DNA of 13,065 bases from Temnopleurus reevesii. Taxonomy: Eukaryota; Echinodermata; Echinoidea; Temnopleuroida; Temnopleuridae. Shown piece after piece: positions 1 through 7,399 of the stretch. The position numbers and the translations under genes are program-made. Positions within the stretch are counted from its first letter, which is position 1. Each line of letters begins with the position of its first letter. The notes under the pieces were generated by a model. The model made no database searches. It saw only the letters and a program-made list of their open reading frames with translations, and was not told where the DNA came from. Location of the stretch: positions 121,443 through 134,507 of the forward strand of contig BQKZ01000624.1 in assembly GCA_036244855.1 (NCBI GenBank), given 5' to 3'.

Positions 1-15
1 CCCCCCCCCCCCCCC
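1..15. repeat. Poly-C tract at window edge
   Basis: Fifteen consecutive C residues open the window. Two similar C runs occur at 11052-11064 and 11410-11419, so C homopolymers are a property of this genome. The tract may continue to the left of the window. No function is visible. Confidence 0.9.
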
Positions 16-1059
16 GAAAAATAGTACCCATAATACTTTTTCAACAGCTGTTTTGGATGTTACAGCGGCTATTTCTAAGGTTTAGGGGGCTAATCACCAT
101 TTGCCCCTGTGTAAAAATAAACAGAATCAAACTTGCTGCCCCTCCATAAACTCCTGTAGAAAATTTTGCAATAATTGTACTTCATCATTCAGTTACATGT
201 TGCATATAAATACAACATAAATATGCTGATTAGTTCATCTGACTAAATTGTATATGAAAGAGAAAATGAATGGATTGGTAACTGATTTTATATTACAGGA
301 AAAAATTTTGAAATATATGAAATTGCCCTAAAATGCAAATTGTTGTTCAAATACATGTACATGTATGAAGAAGAAGGAAGGTGCAGAAATCTAAAGGTGA
401 TAAATAATATGTATTCATATTCCTTCGTGTAGCACTTTTGTACATAAATGAAGAAAATGTGTTCAAACATTGTGATAAATCATACAACAGATGCACTAAA
501 GGACTTATAACAATCCTTTACAAACATCTAAAGAGGGATTCAAATTTAAATGAAAATCAAAGCAAGACAATGACATGGGGGACATTATCATACAACATAC
601 CCAAGATGTGATTTAGCATTACTGATCATGAACGAAAACAAATATTGATTATTCAACCAATAAAATATGCAACTAAAATCAAAAGAAAGAAAGAGACAAC
701 CCAACACCTAAAAATGCACACTATGAATACAAACGGCAAAGTGTGTGGACACAAATAAAGAACTTCCATTCTTTCGTCTACTACCTACAGTTAATCAAAT
801 AGTCAGAACAAATTTTCTTCCTTGTTCTGCAATTTGAATTAGGTATTGTTAAGAATAATAACATGTTTAAAGAACATCAGTAAATAGTTCTTCTTTCTTT
901 TTTTAATCAGAATGATTTTAAAGATTGGATAAAAGTTGATTGTTTTGTCCACTTTCTTTGACACTCATATTCATAGTGCCAGTTTTCATGCAAATACCAT
1001 TTGTGCACCATCATGCATATACTGTAAGCCTACAATTTGTAAAATGGTGTGCTACCAGT
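16..1059. other. AT-rich non-coding stretch, no gene seen
   Basis: Many stops in all frames and no splice-bounded coding segment or RNA gene were seen. A short minus-strand open frame near 288-470 has low-complexity composition and no family resemblance. From the position of the endophilin-B exons this is probably intron of that gene, since the rest of the SH3 domain must lie to the left of position 1. Confidence 0.6.
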
Positions 1060-1800
1060 TCCCAATAGGGGTGTGTAGAAATTGAATGAATGATAGGAGC
1101 AGAAATGCTTTCGCTGACTTAACCAAGGTGGTTCTTGCACAAAGCCTACGGGAATTTCAGAATTTACACAAAACAATTGACTGCTGGAACTGGCTTGTCC
1201 CTACACAAGGCCTATGAGAATTTCAGGATTCATTTCTCAATGTCTTAACCCATTGACTACCAGAACCAGGGGCTAATTGCACGAAATGGTCTTTGCTATC
1301 CTCTTTTTGCTAAGACATCTTAACTTCTTGTGGCATCCTCTTAACATAGATGTATCCATGTTTGTATCTGTGTTAAGAAGGTGGCACGAGAAGTTAAGAC
1401 GCCTTTATAGCAAGAAGAGGATAGCTATAAAGACCATTTTGTGCAATGGACCCAGGTGGTTCCTGTACAAAGCTCCTAAGGGGAATTTTGGGATGTGTAG
1501 CAATGTAAGAAATGATGGGAGTAACCCTTTGCCGACTGAAACTAGGTGGTCCCCGCCCAAAGCCTATAGGAATATCAGAAGTAAATTCTCAATGTATCAT
1601 AAACCACTTGACTATGGGATCCAGGTAGTCTTTGCACAGGGTCAATGGGAATTTCAGAGCTCACTTCTCAATGTGTTAACCAATAGACTACCGGGACAGG
1701 ATGGTTGCTGCACAAAAGTCATTGGGAATTTTTATTACAGAATTTGACAATCAATGCTTTAATCCATGGTTCCCTTGCACTCGATATTTCCTGTACAAAT
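1060..1800. repeat. Degenerate tandem repeat, about 76-bp period
   Basis: The motif GACT(A/G)..GG(A/C)(A)CCAGGTGGTYCTTGCACAAAGCCTA followed by GGGAATTTCAGA and TTCTCAATGTNTTAACC recurs. GACT anchors fall at 1179, 1255, 1534, 1610 and 1686: spacing is exactly 76 for 1179-1255, 1534-1610 and 1610-1686, with a degraded unit starting near 1116 and another after 1746. The unit starting at 1255 is interrupted by a foldback element (1271-1451). A longer unit variant containing GGGATGTGTAG and GAATGATGGGAG appears near 1070-1115 and 1490-1530, which hints at higher-order structure. The 156-residue plus-strand open frame here is a by-product of the repeat and the insertion. Confidence 0.8.
1271..1451. 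mobile_element. Foldback MITE inserted in the 76-bp repeat
   Basis: The segment is a long imperfect palindrome. The left arm starts TTGCACGAAATGGTCTTTGC at 1277 and the right arm ends CCATTTTGTGCAA at 1446; arms of roughly 80 bp pair through most of their length, including AGCTATCCTCTT and CTTAACTTCT. CCAGG stands on both sides (1266-1270 and 1452-1456). Removing the element plus one CCAGG restores the continuous repeat motif AACCAGG-TGGTTCC, which supports a 5-bp target-site duplication. No coding capacity. The transposase family that moved it is not clear. Confidence 0.75.
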
Positions 1801-2349
1801 GTTGAGGAATTGAAGAATTTGGCAGTCACTTTGTATACTTGAGCATCAAAGTAAAACTATAAAAAGGCCTACATTGTGTGGAAAGTTCTGAATTGCAAGG
1901 GGCTCTGAAAGCCTAGACCTTACTCCTGTGCCATAAAATGAATCTAAATTAAATCAGTTTGAAAGGTGACTTTGAGCTTTAACAGCCGTTTACTGCGGGC
2001 CTAATGAAGGGTTTAACATAGGAAAAAGGTGGGATGCAGAATAGCTCTAAAACATGTAGGTTCCGAACAATCATCGCCATCCACAAATTTCTGTACTTTG
2101 TTCTGAACTGTAATTGGCCAAAAATAAGGATTTAGGTTGGAAGGTACATAAAGATTTACACAAAAGAGTATTTGAAGGGGACTATCAACCAACGACAGCA
2201 CTTTTTACAAGTCGATAGAGGTTAACAATTTGAACTGGTAGGGAACTATATATGCATAAACACCATCAAACTTTACATAAGATTTAATGCATGGGGTTAG
2301 TAGGGTTAGATGTTAATTTCATTCCGAGTATAACAGCCTGCTATCATAC
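1801..2349. other. Intronic stretch without recognised features
   Basis: No exon, RNA gene or clear repeat was found. I looked specifically on the minus strand for the missing second half of an endophilin SH3 domain (the W-containing segment that follows ADEV) and did not see it. The minus open frame at 2013-2201 has no family resemblance. Confidence 0.5.
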
Positions 2350-2560
2350 CTCGTCAGCAAGAACGGATAGTTCAGTATCGTCACCCGCATCGTAATCGTA
2401 AAGGACTTTGGCTTTCCGGACGCCTTTCTGCGGCCGCGACTTATCTTCCGGAAGCACGGCGTCGAGGGGCGGGGCCGAGGGGGTGCTGTTGGTCACCCCT
2501 TGGTGAGGGGGACCGGAGACGGGGCGGGGCGGTCTGATGCCCCCCATGGAGCCTGGAATG
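2350..2560 (-). CDS. SH3GLB1: Endophilin-B exon: proline-rich linker and start of SH3 domain
   Basis: This internal exon of 211 nt gives 1 nt completing a split codon plus 70 codons. Acceptor ...TATGCAG at 2561-2563 precedes it and donor GAG|GTATGA follows it. The peptide begins IPGSMGGIRPPRPVSGPP, a proline-rich linker with PxxP-type stretches, and ends in RKAKVLYDYDAGDDTELSVL then ADE. That is the first strand and RT-loop of an SH3 domain (ALYDY-type motif) and closely resembles the same segment of vertebrate SH3GLB1/2. The SH3 domain of endophilins binds proline-rich partners in membrane remodelling. The exon is much richer in G+C than its surroundings. Phase in is 2, which fits the phase-2 end of the BAR exons at 4969-6044; phase out is 0. 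The rest of SH3 is outside the window. SH3GLB1 versus SH3GLB2 cannot be assigned: many invertebrates have one endophilin-B. Confidence 0.9.
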
Positions 2561-2626
2561 CTGCATACACATAGAAATGTAGAGGTTGGGATGCGGTGCA
2601 ATGCAAAAAGTAACATGCTACAATTA
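2561..2626 (-). promoter_or_regulatory. 3' splice site and polypyrimidine tract of the linker/SH3 exon
   Basis: On the minus strand the sequence reads CATTTCTATGTGTATGCAG directly before the exon at 2560: pyrimidine-biased with a terminal CAG. The next AG, eight bases further in (CATTCCAG), would change the entry phase and not match the upstream exons, so the first AG was preferred. Confidence 0.6.
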
Positions 2627-2823
2627 CAGGCCTCCCAACTCTTAAAACGAAAAAAGAGGAATGATTTGCTGGAAAGATGAATAAAACCTTGTCTCCCATA
2701 GCATTGTGTAGTTAGAATTATCAAGAAAAATAAGAAAACTCCTTTGCAATGGCATTGAAACTCTCTCAAAATAGTAAAAAATTCATATTTTTTCTTCGAA
2801 ATTCCTATGAGTTGGGAGGTCTG
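2627..2823. mobile_element. Small MITE-like element, 15-bp inverted ends
   Basis: The ends are CAGGCCTCCCAACTC at 2627 and GAGTTGGGAGGTCTG ending at 2823, inverted repeats with one mismatch in 15. The interior (about 197 bp in total) is non-coding, and pairing is weak beyond the termini. A target-site duplication is not clear: the flanks CAATTA and AATTTA are only similar. CAG termini occur in several DNA-transposon superfamilies, so the family is left open. The element lies in an intron close to the acceptor of the linker/SH3 exon. Confidence 0.5.
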
Positions 2824-3008
2824 AATTTACCATTAACAATATTTTCCCATCACCATATTTTATCAATCCAAAAATGAGTTTGGAAAGCTAAGCAATAGCA
2901 ATTTAAATATAATCATAAATTTAAGCAAAATAATTATAAAAGCTACCCCTGCATAAGCGGATAATCTAGCATGGATAATGGTGAATTCGAACCTGGGCTG
3001 CAGAACAG

Positions 3009-3138
3009 AAAGGTTTACAATTAATCACTAATTTGAAAGAGCTGTTTTGGTTGCTCACTGGTCAGTCTGTTGAACAAAATATGCAAGCAACAAAGAACGT
3101 GTTTGACCATTTTCATTAGTGATTAATTATAAACCTTT
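3009..3138. repeat. Foldback repeat with 24-bp arms
   Basis: AAAGGTTTACAATTAATCAC with the following TAAT (3009-3032) is matched by its near-perfect reverse complement at 3115-3138, with an 82-bp loop. It is probably a small MITE. No target duplication was recognised and it has no coding capacity. Confidence 0.65.
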
Positions 3139-3463
3139 ATGTTACAGGGACCTGCTGATATAAAGTTAGATTATTGTGATTCTATTGAAATAAATGCTAT
3201 AATTAGATAGAAAATCAGATCTTTTTCTTCTAAATATCCTACATTGTGTCATTGCATGGTGGACCAAACATAGAATGAAGTATAATCTGAAGGAGACTAT
3301 TGGGAAATTCTATCATTTCTAATTTCAAAGAGGAGGGCTCATATTGCTGAGGTTGGGGTATCATGGAAAAAGTGAAAATCACCCAAATGCATCAAATTGA
3401 TTTTATCTAACATTTTATTTTTTTAAATTCATTTTCTGTCTAATAAACCTGTTAAAGCGTGGA

Positions 3464-3740
3464 AGCGCCATGGTGTAGTGGTCGCGACTCTCGCCTGTCA
3501 ACTAGAGGGTCGTAGGTTCGAATCCTACCCAGGGCGTCAATTTCCTTCAGCAAGAAATTCATCCACATTGTGCTGCACTCAACCCAGGTGAGGTGAATGG
3601 GTACCTGGCAGGAATATTTATTCTTTGAAATGCCAAGTGCGCCGTGAATGGCTGCCGGGCTAAAGCCAGAGTAATAATAATGTAAAGCGCCTTGAGCACT
3701 CAGCAGAGTGGATACGTGCGCTATATAAATTGCATCTATT
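3464..3740 (+). mobile_element. tRNA-derived SINE, apparently full length
   Basis: The head is tRNA-like, with box A TGGTGTAGTGG (3471-3481) and box B GGTTCGAATCC (3515-3525). The T-arm stem GTAGG/CCTAC is perfect, and the anticodon-loop region GCCTGTCAA is reminiscent of tRNA-Asp (GTC). Acceptor and anticodon stems are degenerate, so this is not a functional tRNA gene. The body contains CACTCAACCCAGGTGAGGTG and GGGTACCTGGCAGGA; the tail reads AAAGCGCCTTGAGCACT ... GTGCGCTATATAAATTGCAT, resembling the 3' tails shared by tRNA SINEs and CR1/L2-type LINEs in marine invertebrates. It lies in an intron, antisense to the endophilin-B gene. A 106-residue minus-strand open frame over it is spurious. 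No clear target-site duplication was found. Confidence 0.85.
3471..3525 (+). promoter_or_regulatory. Internal RNA polymerase III promoter (A and B boxes) of the SINE
   Basis: TGGTGTAGTGG and GGTTCGAATCC match the tRNA A-box and B-box consensus and are 33 bp apart. They would direct pol III transcription on the plus strand if the copy is active; activity cannot be judged from sequence. Confidence 0.75.
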
Positions 3741-3989
3741 AAACACAAGCAACAGATTTTATTGGCATACACCCATTAATATCATGATTTATCCAGTTGT
3801 CCTGGAAAAAATAAGGATTATACCTATATTTAACAATTTCGACAGCTCCCAGGAAAAAGACTTATTATCATTAAATATTTAATGATAGGAAAGTAATCTC
3901 TTCTATTAAAATCTCTACTCTATCATTACATTTTTATGATTACATGCACATGTATAAAGACCCAATCACATCGCACCTGTCATGGGATT
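3741..3989. other. AT-rich intron, no gene seen
   Basis: A short palindrome, TTATCATTAAATATTTAATGATAGG, lies near 3866-3890. Nothing else was recognised. Confidence 0.5.
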
Positions 3990-4105
3990 ATGGCACAGCA
4001 TTTGCGCAGTATCTGGGTTGCTATTGGCCACCTACATTTCTCTGCAAAAAGGATACTCAACAAGAGGCCAATCGCAGAGTAGATATCACGTAAATGCTGT
4101 GCCAT
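3990..4105. repeat. Foldback repeat with 40-bp arms
   Basis: ATGGCACAGCATTTGCGCAG through TATTGGCC (3990-4029) pairs with GGCCAATCGCAGAG through AATGCTGTGCCAT (4066-4105), leaving a 36-base loop. The outer and inner ends match perfectly and the middle imperfectly. It is probably a small foldback MITE. The flanking sequence shows no convincing duplication. Confidence 0.65.
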
Positions 4106-4713
4106 GATGTTGTGTCAAATGCATTGTGAATGTGCCTTTGTGCTTTGACCTAAATTGCCAATATTCATGTAATCATACCAAATAAACTTATAAATAACCT
4201 TATTTTCAATGAACTTGATACATTTATATCTGATAAAAAAATAAAATCCACATGGATATTGGTACAAATACAAAAACAATTGTATAGCAAACCCTGAATT
4301 ATTAGGTTTTTAATGATTTCAAAGTATTAAAATACTAGCTCCTACTGTACAATATAGACGTGCTTTCAATTATAATGAAAAAAAAATTGCTGGCTTTCAG
4401 GAATCTTTCTGAGCAGGAATTTCATGCACAAAGCAATAATTGTAGAAGCATACATTTGTGTAACATTATGTGTTTGTTCTCAATGATTCCCAAATCTGCA
4501 ATAATGAAGCACTGGCTGGCCATGCATTTGATTAGGAGGTGCATTTATACATGAACATGCAATTTATGTAATCTTTCTTCCCTTACAAAAGCAAAACATG
4601 TGAGTATATGTACTGTCATGCAGAAGTTGTCTTTATTTTCATCAACAAAACTTGATTGAAATATGGCAGACAATATGTAGAAAATACCAGTGAAAGGCTG
4701 TCAAGAGACTCTC
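4106..4713. other. AT-rich intron, no gene seen
   Basis: No splice-bounded coding segment or RNA gene was found. The 64-residue plus-strand open frame near 4360-4554 has no recognisable similarity and lies in repeat-like AT-rich DNA. Confidence 0.5.
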
Positions 4714-4968
4714 ACCTGTTTACAGAGGCCATTTTATTCTCTATCCCTTGGGTGGCCAATGTAAACAGGTTTGACTGTATGCTGTATAGGACCTGTCTAC
4801 AGAGGTCATTCTTTTTTTAAAGTGGCCTCTTTTCCCACATTCACAGAATGGCCAATATACCCACATTTTACTGCATCCATTAAAGACCTGTCTTTAGAGG
4901 TCACCTGTCTACAGTGGCCACTTTTTTCTCTTAAGTGGCCATTATAGACAAGTTTGTCTTATACTTAC

Positions 4969-5087
4969 TTTCCTAACTGTTGCTGAAGCTCAGACATGGC
5001 CTGGCTGCACTGAGCATAATATGTTTGCTCGGCCTCCACATAGTCCTTCAGGCGTTCCAAGTGAGTTGCCAATATATACACTTTTGA
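4969..5087 (-). CDS. SH3GLB1: Endophilin-B BAR exon, duplicate copy D
   Basis: On the minus strand this copy encodes ATHLERLKDYVEAEQTYYAQ followed by CSQAMSELQQQLG and ends GGAAA|GTAAGT, an excellent donor. The peptide corresponds to the late BAR-domain helix of endophilin-B (human: HHLRCLNDFVEA..TYYAQC). The copy has lost the AG found directly before S-T-H in copy A. The nearest upstream in-frame AG is CATACAG|TCA, which would add six codons (SKVYIL in place of S) and keep phase 0 in, 2 out (119 nt). The polypyrimidine tract there is poor. Relative to copy A it differs at two positions in the shared coding part (TAC/TAT and CTG/CTT), both synonymous. It may be a usable alternative exon or a decaying duplicate; the coordinates assume the in-frame AG. 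Confidence 0.6.
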
Positions 5088-5271
5088 CTGTATGCATTAT
5101 AGGACCTGTCTATAGCAGCCACCTGTTTATAGTGGCCACTTTTCATGTCTCCCCTTACTGGTCAGTTTGACTGTATAGATTACATAGGACCTGTCTATAG
5201 AGGTCACCTGTTTGCAGTAGCCACTTGTTTCTCTTTAGTGGCCATTGTAGACAGGTTTGGGTCGTACTTAC

Positions 5272-5333
5272 TTTCCTAACTGTTGCTGTAGCTCGGACAT
5301 GGCCTGGCTGCATTGAGCATAATATGTTTGCTT
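5272..5333 (-). pseudogene. SH3GLB1: Endophilin-B BAR exon, 5'-truncated copy C
   Basis: Only the 3' part of the exon is present: QTYYAQCSQAMSELQQQLG plus the split AA, then the intact donor GTAAGT. Homology stops at 5332, where unrelated DNA begins, so STHLERLKDYVEAE is missing. TTCAG precedes AAG CAA at the break, so even this fragment could enter in phase 0 and leave in phase 2 (62 nt). A protein using it would lack about 13 residues of a BAR helix, so loss of function is more likely. Its three differences from copy A (CAG/CAA, TCT/TCC, CTG/CTA) are all synonymous. Spacer similarity suggests that D-spacer-C is a duplicate of B-spacer-A. Confidence 0.6.
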
Positions 5334-5581
5334 CTGAACAGTTTTTACCAGCTTTTTTAACAGTTTTTCAAAGGGGTATGAATACTTAAAAACATCAAAA
5401 ATTCAGAAAAATTGTACCTATTGTTATGCAAATAAGATGAAAATAAAATCAGCATACTTTTGTAGATAATGTCCAATAGTATTTAGATACTATGCTAATT
5501 ATTCAAATTTAGCCTTCATTTTTGTGAACAATGCCAGAACTACATGTTTTCTAAGAGGTATGAATACTTCTGAGCGCAACC
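5334..5581. other. AT-rich insertion replacing the 5' part of exon copy C
   Basis: About 250 bp unrelated to the surrounding cassette repeat interrupts the array: palindrome-type sequence resumes at GTATCTACAGTGGCCAC (5582). GGTATGAATACTT occurs near both ends (around 5375 and 5558) in the same orientation. The right end GAATACTTCTGAGCGCAACC resembles the end of some Tc1/mariner-like elements, but no matching inverted end is seen on the left. The origin is uncertain. Confidence 0.4.
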
Positions 5582-5653
5582 GTATCTACAGTGGCCACTT
5601 CTCTGGATCCCTAAAGTAAGTGGCCACTATATACAGGTTTGGGTGAGACTTAC

Positions 5654-5772
5654 TTTCCTAACTGTTGCTGCAGCTCAGACATGGCCTGGCTGCACTGAGC
5701 ATAATATGTTTGCTCGGCCTCCACATAGTCCTTCAAGCGTTCTAAGTGAGTAGCCAATACATACACTTTTGA
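5654..5772 (-). CDS. SH3GLB1: Endophilin-B BAR exon, duplicate copy B
   Basis: It encodes the same peptide as copies A and D (THLERLKDYVEAEQTYYAQC then SQAMSELQQQLG) and ends with the same GGAAA|GTAAGT donor. As in D, the acceptor of copy A is absent. The nearest in-frame AG is CATATAG|TCA, giving SKVYVLATHL and a 119-nt exon with phase 0 in and 2 out. There is also an internal CTTAG that would not be in frame. It differs from copy A at three positions in the shared part (TAC/TAT, CTG/TTG, TTG/TTA), all synonymous. The spacer between B and A closely matches that between D and C but carries substitutions and a roughly 20-bp length difference. Confidence 0.6.
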
Positions 5773-5943
5773 CTATATGCATTATAGGACCTGTCTATAG
5801 CAGCCACCTGTTTATAGTGGCCACTTTTCATGTCTCCCTGATTGGCCAGTATGACAAAGAACCTGTCTATAGAGGTCACCTGTATGCAGTAGCCATTTGT
5901 TTCTCTTTAGTGGCCATTGTAGACAGGTTTGGGTGATACTTAC

Positions 5944-6044
5944 TTTCCTAACTGTTGCTGCAGCTCAGACATGGCCTGGCTGCACTGAGCATAATATGTT
6001 TGCTCGGCCTCCACGTAGTCCTTCAGGCGTTCCAAGTGAGTTGA
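5944..6044 (-). CDS. SH3GLB1: Endophilin-B BAR exon, copy A (probable principal exon)
   Basis: This 101-nt exon has 33 codons plus 2 nt: STHLERLKDYVEAEQTYYAQ then CSQAMSELQQQLG plus AA. The acceptor is good: pyrimidine-rich TTTCTATTTCCGCTCCTTATG leads to AAACAG|TCA. The donor is GGAAA|GTAAGT. Joined to the upstream exon it reads GITSAH-STHLERL, which aligns without gaps with human SH3GLB1 GISSTHAHHLRCL. This is the C-terminal part of the BAR domain, which forms the curved dimer that binds and bends membranes. Phase 2 out matches the entry of exon 2350-2560, giving QLG-N-IPG at the junction. Only this copy has an ordinary acceptor immediately before S-T-H, so it is taken as the ancestral or constitutive one. 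Confidence 0.9.
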
Positions 6045-6401
6045 CTGTTTACATAAGGAGCGGAAATAGAAATGGTTTGAAATTTGTTTGAGTGGTCATG
6101 GTAAGTACAGAATAAATACAGTGCAGTGATCTGTAAATATTACACCAGTCCTCTCCTTTTTACTGACTAGAAAGAGGACTTTTGTACTAGGATTAAACAA
6201 TTAATACCCAAGTGTAATAATCATTGAAAATTAAGAACCTTTTTTTTCTCAATTCAATGAACTCCTGCCTACAATGTTACTTGAAAACACAATTTTACAG
6301 CAATTGTTAAATACATTCAATTCTGCGTTATAACCCAAAATATCCGAAAAATTGTGAAATTTCATAACATAAAATCACTCTAATGGGTTAATATTACTCA
6401 C
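6045..6401 (-). other. Short intron of endophilin-B
   Basis: This 357-bp intron between the two BAR exons is bounded on the minus strand by CAT|GTGAGT (donor) and AAACAG (acceptor). It contains none of the palindromic repeats that fill the exon array and is otherwise featureless AT-rich DNA. Confidence 0.75.
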
Positions 6402-6491
6402 ATGTGCACTGGTGATTCCTTCAAGAAGCAACGTTGTGATCTCATACTGTCGATCAAAGTCCGCCTGTGCTTTACGCAAATCTGCTTCAGC
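6402..6491 (-). CDS. SH3GLB1: Endophilin-B BAR-domain exon
   Basis: A 90-nt exon, exactly 30 codons, phase 0 at both ends: AEADLRKAQADFDRQYEITT then LLLEGITSAH. It is preceded on the minus strand by TTTATAG and followed by GTGAGT. The peptide matches the SH3GLB1 BAR segment ELRITQSEFDRQAEITRLLLEGISSTH closely, including FDRQ-E-IT-LLLEGI. It lies in the long helix that precedes the array exon. Upstream BAR exons and the N-terminal amphipathic helix were not found in 6492-13065, so the 5' part of the gene lies to the right of the window or was missed. Confidence 0.92.
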
Positions 6492-7399
6492 CTATAAACC
6501 AAGAAAAACAATTGATCACATAATAATAATAATTCTTAAATAACAAGAACTGCTGAAACTTCTTATCCGATAATGGAGAGCTCTGGAGTAAAATGAAGTA
6601 ATAAAAGAGCTTGAGCTTTCGATCCTAGCACAATGTTAACCATAAGCAAATAATAATTCTTATAATAATAAGAATACACCTCTTTTATACCACATCAAGT
6701 ATGTGACTTGTACTATTAGGAAAAAAAAAGTTGGACTACAGTGTATGCTTTGTCAAACTTATGAAACAAGGGAAAATTGTTCTGAATTTAACAACAATTT
6801 TGTTTTTTAGCAGTTTGAAAAGCCCAAGTGTACATGGTATACTGTTTCACATCTCTGGAGCTATTTGTACATGTACATGCTCAAAACTGCACAATGGCCA
6901 TAATTTAATTTACATAAGTTTTAGCAAAGGGTACAACAAACAGATCTTTCTAACTGAATCTCAAGGCTCTGAATAGGGTAAATATATTTTTTGAGGAGCT
7001 AACACATGTATTACACGGCCATGCTATGGATCTCTTAGAATACAACGTAGGATTGAACTTGATAGGTGACCTGATAAGAAACCATTAATAACTGATTGTG
7101 ATCATGTCCTTTTTGTACTTTTATTAATCCTGTGGTAGAATTCTGACTTCTCAAAGCTTGTGAATCATACTTAATTCTCGCCAATACAATCCTCTTTAAA
7201 TATCTTACATTAGCAAATGATACAACAAACGTGGTTAGACTTTCCTTTCTACACCTTTAGCAATGTGGGTATTGTGTGTTGTGGGTTTTCTTTTTGATTG
7301 CCAGTCCACTGCACTGATGATAACATTAATAATTTTTTCAGTTGAGTAAACACACAAAACACAATATATGGCAGAGTCGAATCAGAAAAGTGTTGCTTA
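6492..7399. other. Probable intron, no gene seen
   Basis: AT-rich with short ATAATAATA runs near 6523 and 6650-6675. An 81-residue plus-strand open frame near 6731-6976 has no recognisable similarity and unremarkable composition. No exon of the preceding BAR region was identified. Confidence 0.5.

Larger units (their letters stand above)
4714..5928. repeat. Array of imperfect palindromes (CCTGTCTAYAGTGGCCACTT family)
   Basis: Units of about 51-57 bp each consist of ACCTGTCTACAGTGGCCACTT, a short T/C-rich loop, and the inverse AAGTGGCCATTATAGACAGGT. Clear units are 4714-4770, 4903-4953, 5206-5256, 5582-5637 (5' end lost) and 5878-5928, with degraded half-units between (for example 4791, 5121, 5806). 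GACTGTATGCATTATAGGAC occurs as linker. In every exon-bearing spacer a palindrome ends 15 or 16 bases from a splice donor of the exon array. As RNA each unit could form a hairpin or pair with another unit. Confidence 0.8.

Noticed and set aside
1277..1747. 156-codon plus-strand open frame
   Set aside because: It lies entirely on the foldback element and the 76-bp tandem repeat. Its translation has no family resemblance and is explained by repeat structure.
2493..2769. Larger minus-strand frames beginning upstream of the SH3 exon
   Set aside because: The part beyond 2560 is intron: a good acceptor ends at 2561 and the peptide before it has no endophilin similarity. The other frame (2493-2699) is a shadow.
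3464..3537. Functional tRNA-Asp gene
   Set aside because: A and B boxes and the T arm are good but the acceptor and anticodon stems do not pair properly, and a SINE body follows directly.
3452..3772. 106-codon minus-strand open frame
   Set aside because: It is antisense across the tRNA-derived SINE, a common source of spurious frames.
4900..5950. CRISPR-like array
   Set aside because: The repeats are palindromic, irregularly spaced, diverged and share their spacers. They lie between exons of an animal gene.
5897..6091. 64-codon plus-strand frame over exon copy A
   Set aside because: It is antisense to the endophilin-B exon, which has splice sites and clear protein similarity on the minus strand.
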